From the NCBI GenBank assembly GCA_037576195.1, contig JAQZDE010000102.1:1-64000 (forward strand): DNA of 64,000 nt. Reading direction: 5' to 3'. The notes below the pieces were generated by a model that did not search any database, was not told the DNA's origin, and saw nothing but the letters and a program-made list of their open reading frames with translations. This document shows positions 22,101 through 33,738 of the stretch, piece after piece. Position 1 is the first letter of the stretch, and each line of letters begins with the position of its first letter. The translations under genes and the position numbers were made by a program. The stretch comes from Phytoseiulus persimilis. Lineage: Eukaryota > Arthropoda > Arachnida > Mesostigmata > Phytoseiidae.

Positions 22101-25100
22101 TGAATCCACGGAGGTCCGGCCAGCTTTCGTGGCGTAGCCGTTGATGATTGAAACAATGAAACGCGAGGAAGACCAACATCCATATGGAGACTGTGGGTCC
22201 CAATAATGACCACCAGGGGCAGTGACTGTTGAAGGTTTCCCGACAAAGTGGAGGCCGGCCAGCTAGAGCTGCACCGAACGGTGGCACATTGTCTCCGTAT
22301 CTCGATCTAAAGCTGCCGCAGGCCTCATTGTTCCCGAAGATCTCCTCGCTCGCTGCGGCGTTGCAGACGGTTACTCTGTTCATCCCCCCTTTGATGTTTT
22401 CTCCCTATTTCTCCTAATTTATCTCTTTTGCATGCTTCTCTATATCGACGCCGCGTATCGAAGATTCGGAATAGCTTCGTTTCCATAGGTCTCCGCACGA
22501 CTGCTCATTCGAGTCGAGAGTGGTCGGTTTCGACGACAAGTCTGTCGTACGCCCGCGGTTTGCTAATGGGCATCAAGGTCAGTCTGACGTGTCCTCTCCG
22601 TAACGAGTCGCCCGTTCCCGAATGCGAGGGGAGAGACTTGATAACTGAGAAAGCCCATAGCACCCAGAGACAGCGTTCGAACTGGATCTCCGGGGAGCCG
22701 GTACGATTGTCCGTCAAGCCGCGGACGGAAGTGGACCGGAAACCTAGAACCAGTTCATTCACGAGGGTGGATGAGGCTAGTGTGCAGAGCGTGAGGCCTT
22801 GCCCTTATCAGACGTGTAGCCTATATGTCCGATCGAGAAGTCATGACGACGATCGACATGAGCTGCTCGGTATCCGTGTACGTGAACGTGGGAGCTGGCT
22901 GACGGGCCGAGTTTTATAAACGGCCGGTTTATTGACGCCATGTCCTTCGAGCGACACCGTCCATGCCCCACGAGCGCGGTCACGGACTACAGCTCCGGGT
23001 TGCTTCATGTTTATGTTTGCACGCCCGATACAACACGAAATCTCGCTTCCCAAGCACAGAATCGGCTTCCGACGGCGGAGGCGCGAGGAGTCGCTCGATA
23101 AATCACTCGCAACGGTCACTGTGCGCAGAGGAACAACAGAAGGTGTTATTCTCGTATGTTGAGTCCGCTGAGGGACATCGAGAACCTTCATTACGGGAAT
23201 AGGTCGGTTAGTCTCACTTGGGCAGCCATCAACACTGGGATTCGCCGAGCGGAACGTGTACGCATGAATACACGATACGGTACTTGGAACAGCTGCAACC
23301 CCACCCCGAGGGAAAAACTTGAGTGAAACTTTCACTTGATATCCCGGAGTGATGTGTGTTCATTTTGCCACTCTCTCTCCAGCGTTCTCCCGTTTCGTGG
23401 AGGCCTCTCTTCGACGGATGCGCGTGTTCGCGGAGGATTCGTCACGCTACGAATCGGAAAGTCGAACGACGCATTCGGGATTCGTAGTTTCATATGGTCT
23501 AGTCATAGCGGGAACAGAGATCTGGAGTTTGATTCAGCTCAGGTGAGCGGCTTTGCAGGGTTTTAAGGAAATTCTTCTTCCTCGTCCCTCCGAGGACGCA
23601 ACTCCCAGGACGCAGAAGGAGGAGCGACAGGCGGACTGAGCTCTGTACTGCATGAAGTAGTCTCTGGGGCTTGAGCTGCGGAGCTCGCGTGACTACATCA
23701 AACATCTGGTTATGACGGAAAGCGTATGTTATGACGGTGCCTGCATTTACGTAGCAACCTGTCATGAGCACGCCATCCTATCAATGTGGGAGTATTCATG
23801 AGGCTTCCGCCGGTAGATTGCTCCACATCAATCCTATCGACCCTAATGAACAGTGCGCACATTCCACCATATCTTTAGCGTAATTCGAAGACAAACCGCA
23901 GGAATCTTGACTCGCTCGTTGAAATACGGAGTACACCGAGAACCTACGAAATCCTGGCAGCGCCACATGCTTCCCGGAGCCCGAATCGATGCCCCCCATG
24001 CAAAGCTCTGATCTGGATCCGTAATTTGGAGATCGTGGTTCCGTTTCTCATTATTCTGCTCCCTGGATTCTCCGTATCCGTTGATCCATTGGACGGATTA
24101 GCCTCCCGATGCGTTCACCAAGCTTGCTCCCAACGGGAAACTCACTCATTTTTGCGAGATTCGCAGCCAATTCCTGCCTCAGACAAATGAGACCAACACT
24201 TGCTCGAAAGCTGATCGGTTCGTTATTAGGCGAACTCATGCAGAGCGAGCGTCCCCCTAACGCTTAGATTCATCGCCCCGTCTATCAATTAGTTGTTCAC
24301 AGATCCCGATGCTACCTGAACCAGTTCATTATATCGATGCAATCATCAGACGTATTCAGACAACTGAAGATGACCTCGGCATTTATGCGTTAGCGGACAA
24401 TGAGAGCTCAAGAGGGCGCGTGACCAGCACGCAGACCTCCACTCATGCAGCAGGACGAGGAATCCCGCGGAGGGTATGATCAGAACGAATCCGCAGTTGT
24501 TTCCAGAGTGAAAGTGATTCTCTAGATTGTTCGAGGCTCGCAGCATTTGACAGCGGCAACGCGCAGCCACCTTGTCCAGTGGTCATTACTGGCCGAGCTT
24601 TGATGATTTGAAGCGAGAGAGAATCACTGATCCGGCCCGTTCAGAAACTTCGATAGCTCCGAGATATTTCATGTGCAGTTCTGAGAAGGTCGACATAAAA
24701 CTCGCAAACGGAACCCATGACTCGCCGCCGTAGCTATCGTTTCCATGGCATTCTTGTGATTCGACTCCTCCGTTTATGGGTGGCTTGGTGTATGGTCACG
24801 ATTCTTCCGGAGCACTGTTTGCATACGATTAGATTGCTGGTTAATAATGCTTGTTTCCGACGGCCTTCCCGACCTTGCCCGCAACAGCTGTGACCCGGCT
24901 CCTCTGTGATCCGACGCACAGACAACAAATACCGTTCGAGCCGCAGCCTATTTGCAGTTGCATCGAATGAGAAAACTTTTCAGAATATCTCTACACGTTG
25001 GCGTCACGGGCTTCGTCGGGATTCGCTCGCCTAGACCTTGACAGATCTGGGAGACGCTTCCATTTTCAAACCCGAAGTGATCCCGACCTCCGAAAACAAA

Positions 25101-25210
25101 GAGGAATCAATCTGTGATTCGCAGGCGATGAGGGCAATGTAGCGTTCATCTTGTACCAAACTGTCCGATTTGTCAACGATCAGGTTCACTCTGGTCCAGA
25201 TGTCAATTCG

Positions 25211-25671
25211 TCATACTGGAAGCATTGTGTCCTTCTCGAATGCGATCGCGTCGGATGAACCGCATGGATGCCGAGGAAAACACTTTGATCGGCTGACGGA
25301 ATAGAAGGCAGTGTCGAGTTGCGCTTTCCAAACGCTGGTGCTGCGTTTTGTTTGCCACTTCTGTGTGGTCCGTTCGATCCAAAAACTTTGCTCGGACGCT
25401 TGCTCCGTGAGGCTCCAGTTCAACTTCGTGCCGTCTGAGCGGATCAAAGCACTCACCCGCGCTGTTTGAGAAGGCACAGGCAGAGTCCCGATGTGGGCAA
25501 TAGTTCCGATCGGACAGCGACAGGGCTCGACGCGAGGTTCGACAATCACGATCACCGGTTCGGGTGAAAGGAAGGAAACATTCGATATGGGAATCGTTTC
25601 AAGAGTCAATACAGTCGAAGGAGGTTTTCTATCTTCAAGAGCTTTTCGCGCAGTTGCGAAGTTCCGATGCT
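25211..25671 (-). other. Candidate coding exon of unknown gene
   Basis: On the minus strand CTAAC, a pyrimidine-leaning tract and CATCTCAG end at 25672. This is followed by about 150 stop-free codons with no ATG near the beginning. The translation is rich in Pro, Val, Ile, Thr and Glu (for example RKPPSTVLTLETIPIS and PEPVIVIVEPRVEPC), unlike the Ser/Arg-rich chance frames nearby. A good donor (GTGAGT) occurs inside the frame after SQTAR at about 25456, so the exon could end there or run on to the TGA at 25211. I do not recognise the protein, and the opposite strand is also partly open. Confidence 0.28.
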
Positions 25672-28600
25672 CGATCCTGAGATGCCACGTGACAAAATGG
25701 ACGAGATGTGGAGCAGGGAATCGTGGTTAGTCCAGTATGATTATTCGAATCATCGTGTCCGGAGAACCGCAGAATATCTCTTTGTGATAGTTTGGTTCGC
25801 TGGATAGATATTTAACTAAGGTCTCTGAATGCTTGGAACGATAGCGTGGGGAGGTGGATCCACAAACAGCGAGGTGTCGTTGTTCAGCTCCGCTGTGCCA
25901 TCCACGAAGCCAACGGTTCATCCACGATTGTTCTAGGAATCTCTCGCTCACCGTTAGGTATGATAACCGTCATATTCAGCCAGAAGACTGAGGTAGGAGC
26001 GGTTTTTTTTCGAAACGCCGGTCGATAAGCCCGCTCATTGAAAGAGACGTCGAGCTCAGCCCAGGTTTCTCGATTCTAGAAAGTTCTTTCGGACGAGTTC
26101 CTCAATGCGAGAATGTGATAAATGAGTGAAAAAGCTCGCCCGAACACGGTTCCTCAAAGATAAATTAGGCAGACCGGACGGACGCAGACTGTCGGAAGAC
26201 TGACGCGATAAGAGACCCTGGCCGCATGGTGGTATTGGCAGCAAGCTCTCGCTTCGCCTTATCAAGCACTCTGATCGACGACATAATCTACACCGACTCG
26301 CTTGACCAACATGGTGCCCGAACACGAAAACCGACGTAGAGGAGGAGGTCGCAGCAGCAGGAGAAAGTCACCACTTTCCGAGAGCAGCCGAACGACTCAA
26401 GGGTGCAAACATCTCCCATGGCAGGTTTCTGCACTTCCAAAAAAGATTTATCCCCCTAAGACTAATGACGCTTTTGTTGGGCCACACAACCCGTCTCTCA
26501 AACTCGGTCCATGCGGCGTTGACACACCGACCCGTGTAACATCGGCGGCTTGTGCAGTAGCGTCGTCGATAGTGGGTGAGTTCAATGGCGGGACAAACTG
26601 CGACGAAGAAACCTTCTTGAGCCTCATGTGGAGGCCAGCCCGAAGGAAAGAATGAAATCCCTGAGAGGGAACGATAAAATCTAGGATGATTTCAGGGGAC
26701 TCGCCACTTATCGACTAATGGGCGAACGAGAGTGAATTCTTGAGTGAATTACGATCACGTCTCGAAAAATCTTCCAGGTCGTAGTCCTCTCTTTCTCGCG
26801 CCTCCACCGTATCCTGCCGCGAGGAACTATTTCTGTCCAGGGGTTGGGCTGAAACGAGTTTCATGAGCCGGCCAGTGGTGTAAGACGCCTGGACTATCAT
26901 ATTGCGAGGATCCAGCCCGTCCTGGCCACTTTGGAAATAAAGTGGTTTGCATTGAATATTGCCCTGTGAAACCAAAAAAGAGCGTTTGTTTACGTCGTGA
27001 AATATTCGCCCCGATTTCATCCGCCAGAGCTGAGTGAGCGAACGAATTCTCAGTAGGCTCGTCATCAACACTCAACGGCGCGGCGTCGAGTCAGAAAGCA
27101 TTCCCCGGCGGTCCGAATTCCCCTCGGAAAACAGCTGAGAGTTGAAAAAGTTTCCGCCCAGGAATCTCTACAGTCTTAAGTTCCCCGATATCCGGGCGAT
27201 GGTTTCACTATCAGCCATGTCATTGGTTTTGAAAACTGTATGCAATGCTCGTACAACACGAAAATGATCATCATTATATGATTTTTTTTCGCGAGACTCT
27301 GGAATCGCCTTAGCTTCCAACAGGAAGAGGAGCAGCCGAGGCTAGATTATAGTCTTACGTCGAAGAACTGAGGCCGGCCTCGGTTTGTGCGCGTCATTCC
27401 TCGCGTGGCATGATCCGAGCGCCAAAATTTGGGCAAAAGTTCTGCTGCCGGGAGAAGCAACTTTCGCAACAGCCGTTGGAGCAGAATGATCGCCATTCGC
27501 GATCGGCGAGCCTTTCGGGAGAAGAGCTTCCAGCAGCAAACTCATTCTTCATTTCGATTCTGACTGCTCCTATTGGACTTGGAAGTGACCGGGAAGCAGT
27601 CAGCTTGATTGCGTACCTACCTCGGCGGAATAAAGTCCCCGAGCCGAGCGGGGATGGCGCCATTGCATCAGGTGAAACATGCGACCATAAGGATGGCGGA
27701 ATCTGTTCATTTCGAACGATTGCTTCCGCCGAAGAGAGGTCATTCAAGGAGGAAATCTGTTCTTCAATCTAGTCCGCAGATATCAGTCCTAGACTCTATG
27801 CTACACAAATCTCACGCCCTTGGAGCTCCGAGAGACGGAAGAGTCAAGCTGGATGGAAGGCCCGTGAGTCGAGTTTTATCTTGTATGCGGGTCCTCCGCA
27901 TCGGTTGCCGTCGGGAGAACTTGTGGACTCGGAAGGAGCGAGCGGTCGACGGTCTCGAGATGAGACATGGACGGTCCGGCGCTAGGCGTTTTATCGCCTC
28001 GAAAGCACGAGTTGGTGAGAGGTGAGTAGGAGGCCGTGTAGGGCTCTCTGCGCTCTGTTAGGGAGCGGATGCTCCGGGTGAAACTCGTAGGACTACGCCA
28101 GATTTCGGAGTCAGCCGATCAACTGTCATTTCAATGGATCCGCGAAGCATCGTCATCGGTTCGGATGGAGCTACATATCTGATTGGCTTCATCCAACGTT
28201 CGACGTCGAATTGGGTTTGACGCGCTCGTCTAGATACACTAAAGGCTCATGCTACGAAAAGAGCGCTCGATTCGGAACGCATGATCCGACTTTTCAGAGG
28301 AGCTTGGTCTATCGCACTTCGATACGTGCAGACCTGCAGAAAGGTTTTTCGCGCTGACTTTCCATGTCCCCAGTATTCAAAGAATTCTCTCGAAAGAGAG
28401 ATCCAATCAGGGCCACCGAACTCCCGCACGGCGGGCGAGCGGCGATCTGAAAGGTGTTTTCGCGACGGTCACACTCAACCCAACGACGAATCGCTTCCCC
28501 CACGGCACGAGTTCCAGCGAGAGACTTTGATCGCGTTTCATGGGAACGGAAAAACTTGCTTCGCCTGGGATACTCTTCGGTGTCCGTGGGAGCATCGATG

Positions 28601-30483
28601 CATTCTTTGGTCGTCTGCGCCGTTCGTTCGTCTTCCCGTTCAATCACCGCAAGCAATGACGCGGACAAGGACCGATCGTCATAGTCACCTGATGCACAAA
28701 CCTTGCAGCCTCTCCGCGCAACGAGCTTCTAGAAAGATTACGTCACCGAGCATCGAAGGAAAAACTGTGGTTGATGAACAGGTTTCCTCCGCGAACAGTG
28801 GCTGAATAATCAGATCCGCCCGTGGAGGGAGGCTTTTTGGCCCACGGTCTGACCCTTCAAGCGGTCTGACGACCGATCGAGTTCAAATCGAGAGGAAAAA
28901 TAATCTTCCATCAGACGAATCGTGTACAGTCGGAAAAACAGTCCCATGGCACTTATAGACGTGGCTCGCACACTGACGCGACAACGACCGTTCTTTCTGT
29001 CTCCCATCGAAACCTGGGATTCGCTGAGCGATCCCGTTTTTCTTCTGGTCAGTCAACAGTCGAGGTTAAAAAGCAGTCAGTAGCTCCCGTTGCTGTTATC
29101 GCTGCATGTTCCCGGGCGAGTGACGCTGTATTGAGGCTAATGAAGTTCTGGAGGGTTCTCTGGTTGAGGATTCGGGGGAAAAGAAGTCTAACGGGAAAAA
29201 GAACACCTATAAGGGGACCGATCTGCTCGTGAAACGCCACACGAAGACTTGAATCGTCGTCTCGCGGGAACTGACTCGCTCATATGGATTCGATCAGAAA
29301 ATATTGAAAAAGTTTGACCCCTTCCAGCAAATCAATTAGCGTCAAACTCCATCCCTGAGTGATCGCGTCGGAGAAAAACGATCGCTTGGAGAATTAAGGC
29401 GCACACACCTTCCTCCCGGTCGAAGTTGTTCCCATGCGGCATAGTGTGATGCGCGGAATTTTCCGAACAAAGGTATGTCCTGCACGGGTTTCCTCCATCT
29501 ACGAGAATTATCTGCTTTATGGAACCTGGATAATATACTCCACCGTTCCCCAGTGAGAACGGTTTGAAGCTTCTCTCCGGCTCGCTTCTCTTACACCAAT
29601 CGAAGCCAGTCGGTGACCTGGTGTCAAACCGAAGTGTTGCAAAATTTATGAGCTTGCCGGCAGTGTCCAACAGAGCGACATTGTCATACGGACGAATACG
29701 TCGTAGATATACAAGGCGGAATGAATGCCCGGCTGTTTCGTTGCGAGTTGACGCTAGCCTAGAGGTGTGGACTCCAGGAACACCGCGTGGAACAGATTTT
29801 GGTACGGGCCAGGGCTGCCGAACGGATTCACTTCGTTGCTCACACGGGTGAACTTCGGAACAGGGCTGATACTCGTACAGAAAACAGAATCACGCCGGCA
29901 GACGTCGATGATTTGAAAGGCAAATCAATCCGTCCGGAGTGTCTGGCTGGCAGCATCGGATCGATTCCATGAGGGATTCCCGGGAAGGATCTCAACGCAG
30001 CCACAAATTCAAATTCTGAACAGACACACTATCGCAGGTACCCCGCATGGCATTCTTTGACGCTTCTGTAATTTTCCACCTCAATGCTCCCTCAAGACGT
30101 GTGGACAGTCACGGGGTAGCGAGCAAAACTCGAAGGCGTTTTCGCAGGGTTCCAAGAAGTGAGAGTTCTCTTTAGAAGCTCGATTCATCCTCTTCGATGG
30201 TGAGGTTCGATTCACCTTCCAGGACGGACTGATATCAAGAACGGCTGGACGGTCTATCTTGGGAGAACATGGCTCCAACGTGGGGTGCTGTGACACCCCA
30301 CGGACGTCTCTCACTGATGGCCTCGTTCAGGACTCACCATTTAGCGAATCATGATTCTCCTCCAATGCTTGCAGCACCAGCACAAGGCACTCATTTCAGC
30401 TTCGACCGAAGTCGCCTTTGTTATTGTTCAGATCTGTTGCTACCACTGCCGCCACCGATGAAAGACAGCAGTTCCCACCAGAC

Positions 30484-30520
30484 AGTGGCGGTAGTGGCGG
30501 TGGTGGTGGCGATGGTGCTT
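30484..30520 (+). repeat. GGT/GGC trinucleotide tract
   Basis: An interrupted run of AGT, GGC and GGT triplets, about 37 bp long. It is a microsatellite with no coding context. Confidence 0.7.
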
Positions 30521-31353
30521 GGTTGGAGAAGACGTAACCCTCCTTTAGACCGGTTTCTACGGTAACCGTCCTTTCCTAAGCTGGGAGAGAGAACTGAGCA
30601 CAATCTTGAACACATGGCGGCCACGGATTCACAACAAACAAGTCATCATCATCACTTCCCTCACAAATCCTGCCCATTTTCCGACTCAATCCAGCGTTCA
30701 CGAAAGATTCAAACCTTCGAGGATCACACGAGGCCCAAACTGTTCTGCCAACCTTGCTATCGGGGCTGCGTCGCAGAGTTTCTTCTATAGCGCGCTGCTC
30801 TGATTTGTATTGTTGAAAGCTTCCCAGAATACGACTAGACGAGACTTCCTGCAGAGACACACCCTAGCGGAACGATAACGATTCCTAGTTTTTAGATGAT
30901 AATCGCCGGTCTCCCGCTCCGGAGTTTCTCCGGCGCGTGCTGTCTTTTGGATCAGCTGATCTAAAGATGGCGGCCCCCGTAACGAGCAACCGCTACTCTT
31001 CCGAAACCGAACGAGTGTTGTTCGTCGCAACAACCAACTTGAAGAAGTTTCCCACGGACTCCCTCTGAAGGGAACACGTTTCTCTTGGAGATGTTTCTCT
31101 AAGAGTGCTCGAAGAGTGCAGCCACTCTTTTCCGATGTTTACGATTCACGCAGCTGACTTTGAGTGTCTGAGCTAGGTTGGAGCCTGCGCGAACGCAGAG
31201 AAGCTCCCGGACTGACTTCGACACATTGTTGTTTATCCGGATTGCAATCGAGCTCCACCGCCGAGAGATTTCGTCAAGTATCCATTGGAGCATCTCAAGT
31301 CGGAAACATACCCGTCGAGTAGTGCCTCTCACTTATTGTTAGTTTCGTGCGCC

Positions 31354-33677
31354 ATGGGAGCTCTCAAGGATTTCCGTTGGCTATCGAAGTTCGGACCCGT
31401 CTTCGGAGTTCACGGTCAGAACGTTCAAATCATCAATGAACCAAGCCAGTTCTATAAGACCCTGAATGTGAGTGTCGCTGCAAAGTTTCTTGCGAGTTCG
31501 GTTCGGCAAACGGTCGACGGAAATATCCCGTTAGAGTCCGATGCCGCCGCTCGGGCACCCGAGCAAAGAACACATGTCCAGAGTTCATCGAGAACTCGGA
31601 ATGGATCCAACATCTTCGAATTTGTTGGAACGCCGATGTCGTTTGATTGGGTACTGGGCTTTCTAACGTTGCAAGTCATGAAGCACTCCACTGGGATTCC
31701 TATACGATGAAGACAATCCTCCCTGATTTGCTATTGGATTCGTCGAATACTTGCGGTTTGCTCGGTTTGACATTTCCTGTGGAGGAGGGATGAATTTGCT
31801 TCCCTGGAATAACGAGGCCTCATGGTCACATACGTGACCACGAAACATTCACAGGCATTGGCTTTGCAATCGGAGAAGCGGATCGTTCTAGCTTCGCTCT
31901 ACCTTGGAACAGGCTCTCTCGAACAGAACTTGGTGCGCAACATACGGAAAGCCATACTGAACAAACCACAGAGTCTTCAGCTGACAGGTGAGCTCCGATT
32001 CCGCCGGGAACTTCGTTGCTGTGATCAATGGGTACGACGATTTCAAGTGCAACATGTTCATCTTTATTCGTCCTCATTCCTACAGTTGACTCGAGCACTA
32101 TCTTTCAGTCTTGCTGGACTGCACTCGCGGCTCTCGCGGAGGGGATGTTTCGTCTCGAACAATGCTGACTCCCTTGATCGGAGAGTTTGGTCCGAGAGTC
32201 CAAGTAGCACTATACCACAGCCCGAGACTTCGGGGCTTACTCCGATGGCTACTCCCTCAAAGATGGAACGAAATCGTTGGGCTCCAACATATCAAGGTTT
32301 ACATTTTCGACAACAACGTGTTACTGAGTGGGTGAGGATCCGAATAGGGAGTAGGATATTCTTATTCCGATTTGAAACCATCTTTGCCTCAACTGAATTT
32401 AGTGTTTTTCAGCGCCAACTTGAGCGATCAGTACTTCGAGAGACGTCAGGACCGATATTTCCTGTTCAAAGACAGTCCAGAGTTGGCAGACTATTACAGC
32501 AATCTCGTGAAATCAGTCGGTCGCTTCTCTTTCCAACTCGACGCCTCAAATCAACTGTGGTTGGAAAATGGAGACAAATTTCACCCTTATGAAACCCCTC
32601 TCAGTAAATTTGTGACGTTTTCCAAACAGCTGCTGGCTGGGTTCGTTGGACCGAATAAGTCACCAGAAACAGAACTACCATACGATACTCATGTTTACCC
32701 TCTCGTGCAAATGGGTCAATTACATTTCGGTAACGACTGTGTTGTCACGAGAGAACTGCTCGCAACGTTCCCGGAGGGAAGCCACGTCAAACTCGCCACG
32801 GGCTACTTCAACCTGGTGCCGGAATACGAGGAACTGATCACGAAGGGACGAGCTGTGTATGACGTGTTGACAGCACACCCGAAAGCGAACAGTTTCTACA
32901 AGGCGTCGGGTGCCATGTGCTACATTCCGGTAATGATCACCTAATAGCCCAGAAGTTCAGGAATCGATCATTTCAGACCATGTATCTGCGCAAATAGGTG
33001 GATTTCTTAGCTGCCGTACTACTCCTCCATTATTCATAGATCTCTCTTCCCCCACAATCGAATTTCCTTGGAGGAATGGATGGTGATCCATGAAACATGC
33101 CGGAGCTGCCAATAACTCCCTCATAATGATTGACCAGAGAGAAAAAAGTGATCTCAGCCGAAAAAGCGATCTGATGTAGTTCTGGATCCCGCAGGCGATG
33201 TATACACTCCTACTCAGGATGTTTTTTGAAAAATCCGCCGCAGTCAGAGCACGGGTGAACATCTGGGAATATGAACGGCAGAATTGGACTTTCCACGGTA
33301 AAGGATTGTGGTACTACGCACCAGGGAACCAGAAACCCACCTTAACGATGATCGGATCCCCAAACTTCGGCTTCCGGTGATGCGAATAATCTTCTCTCCG
33401 AGTTTCTTGATGAGAATTGACATTCTGACTCGATTCACTGATGCTGCATGAATTTTCTAATCGTATGATCTATCTCTGCAGTTCTGTCAGCCGCGATCTC
33501 GAGTCTCAGGTCGTCATGATCACTGAAAACGAAGAACTGCGGAATCGTCTACAGGAGGAGCGAGAGAACATCTTTAAGCCAGCTATGAAAGTGAATCACG
33601 CAACATTTCAAGAACATGAGCGTTCTGTGCCGGCATGGCTCCACATTATAACCAGATTCTGTCGAAACTTCTTCTGA
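31354..33677 (+). CDS. PGS1: CDP-diacylglycerol-glycerol-3-phosphate 3-phosphatidyltransferase
   Basis: This enzyme makes phosphatidylglycerophosphate, the committed step towards cardiolipin in mitochondria. Six exons join in frame: 31354-31467, 31855-31987, 32109-32331, 32413-32929, 33195-33376 and 33482-33677, giving 454 aa. It belongs to the phospholipase D superfamily and shows both HKD-type motifs: HIKVYIFD (His143, Lys145, Asp150) and HGKGLWYY (His363, Lys365). Other family signatures are VLASLYLGTG, DCTRGSRG, LRGLLRWLLP, SGANLSD and IGSPNFGFRSVSRDLE. The chosen ATG lies directly before the conserved FRWLSKFGPVFGV. No targeting peptide is encoded, and the protein is about 100 aa shorter than human PGS1. 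A possible acceptor (TTATTGTTAG, ending near 31342) precedes the ATG, so a 5' exon with the presequence is probably missing from this model. Confidence 0.92.
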
Positions 33678-33732
33678 GGAATTCGTCGTCAAGTTGTGTC
33701 ATGTGCCTGTTCGATGGAGCAGCTAGAATATT

Positions 33733-33738
33733 ATTAAA
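33733..33738 (+). terminator. Possible poly(A) signal of PGS1 (ATTAAA)
   Basis: ATTAAA lies 56 bp after the PGS1 stop codon, in the right orientation and at a usual distance. Confidence 0.45.

Larger units (their letters stand above)
19201..31353. other. 12-kb stretch with no confidently identified gene
   Basis: I read both strands and found no conserved protein. The most protein-like translation is on the minus strand around 25211-25671 (listed separately). Other open stretches, for example 22841-23335 (-), 27410-28025 (+) and 28281-28805 (+), start without ATG or have Arg/Ser-rich random composition. A small frame at 26715-27065 (-), beginning MTSLLRIRSLTQLW, resembles a mitochondrial presequence but has no other support. 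One or more upstream exons of PGS1 may lie near the right end. Confidence 0.4.
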
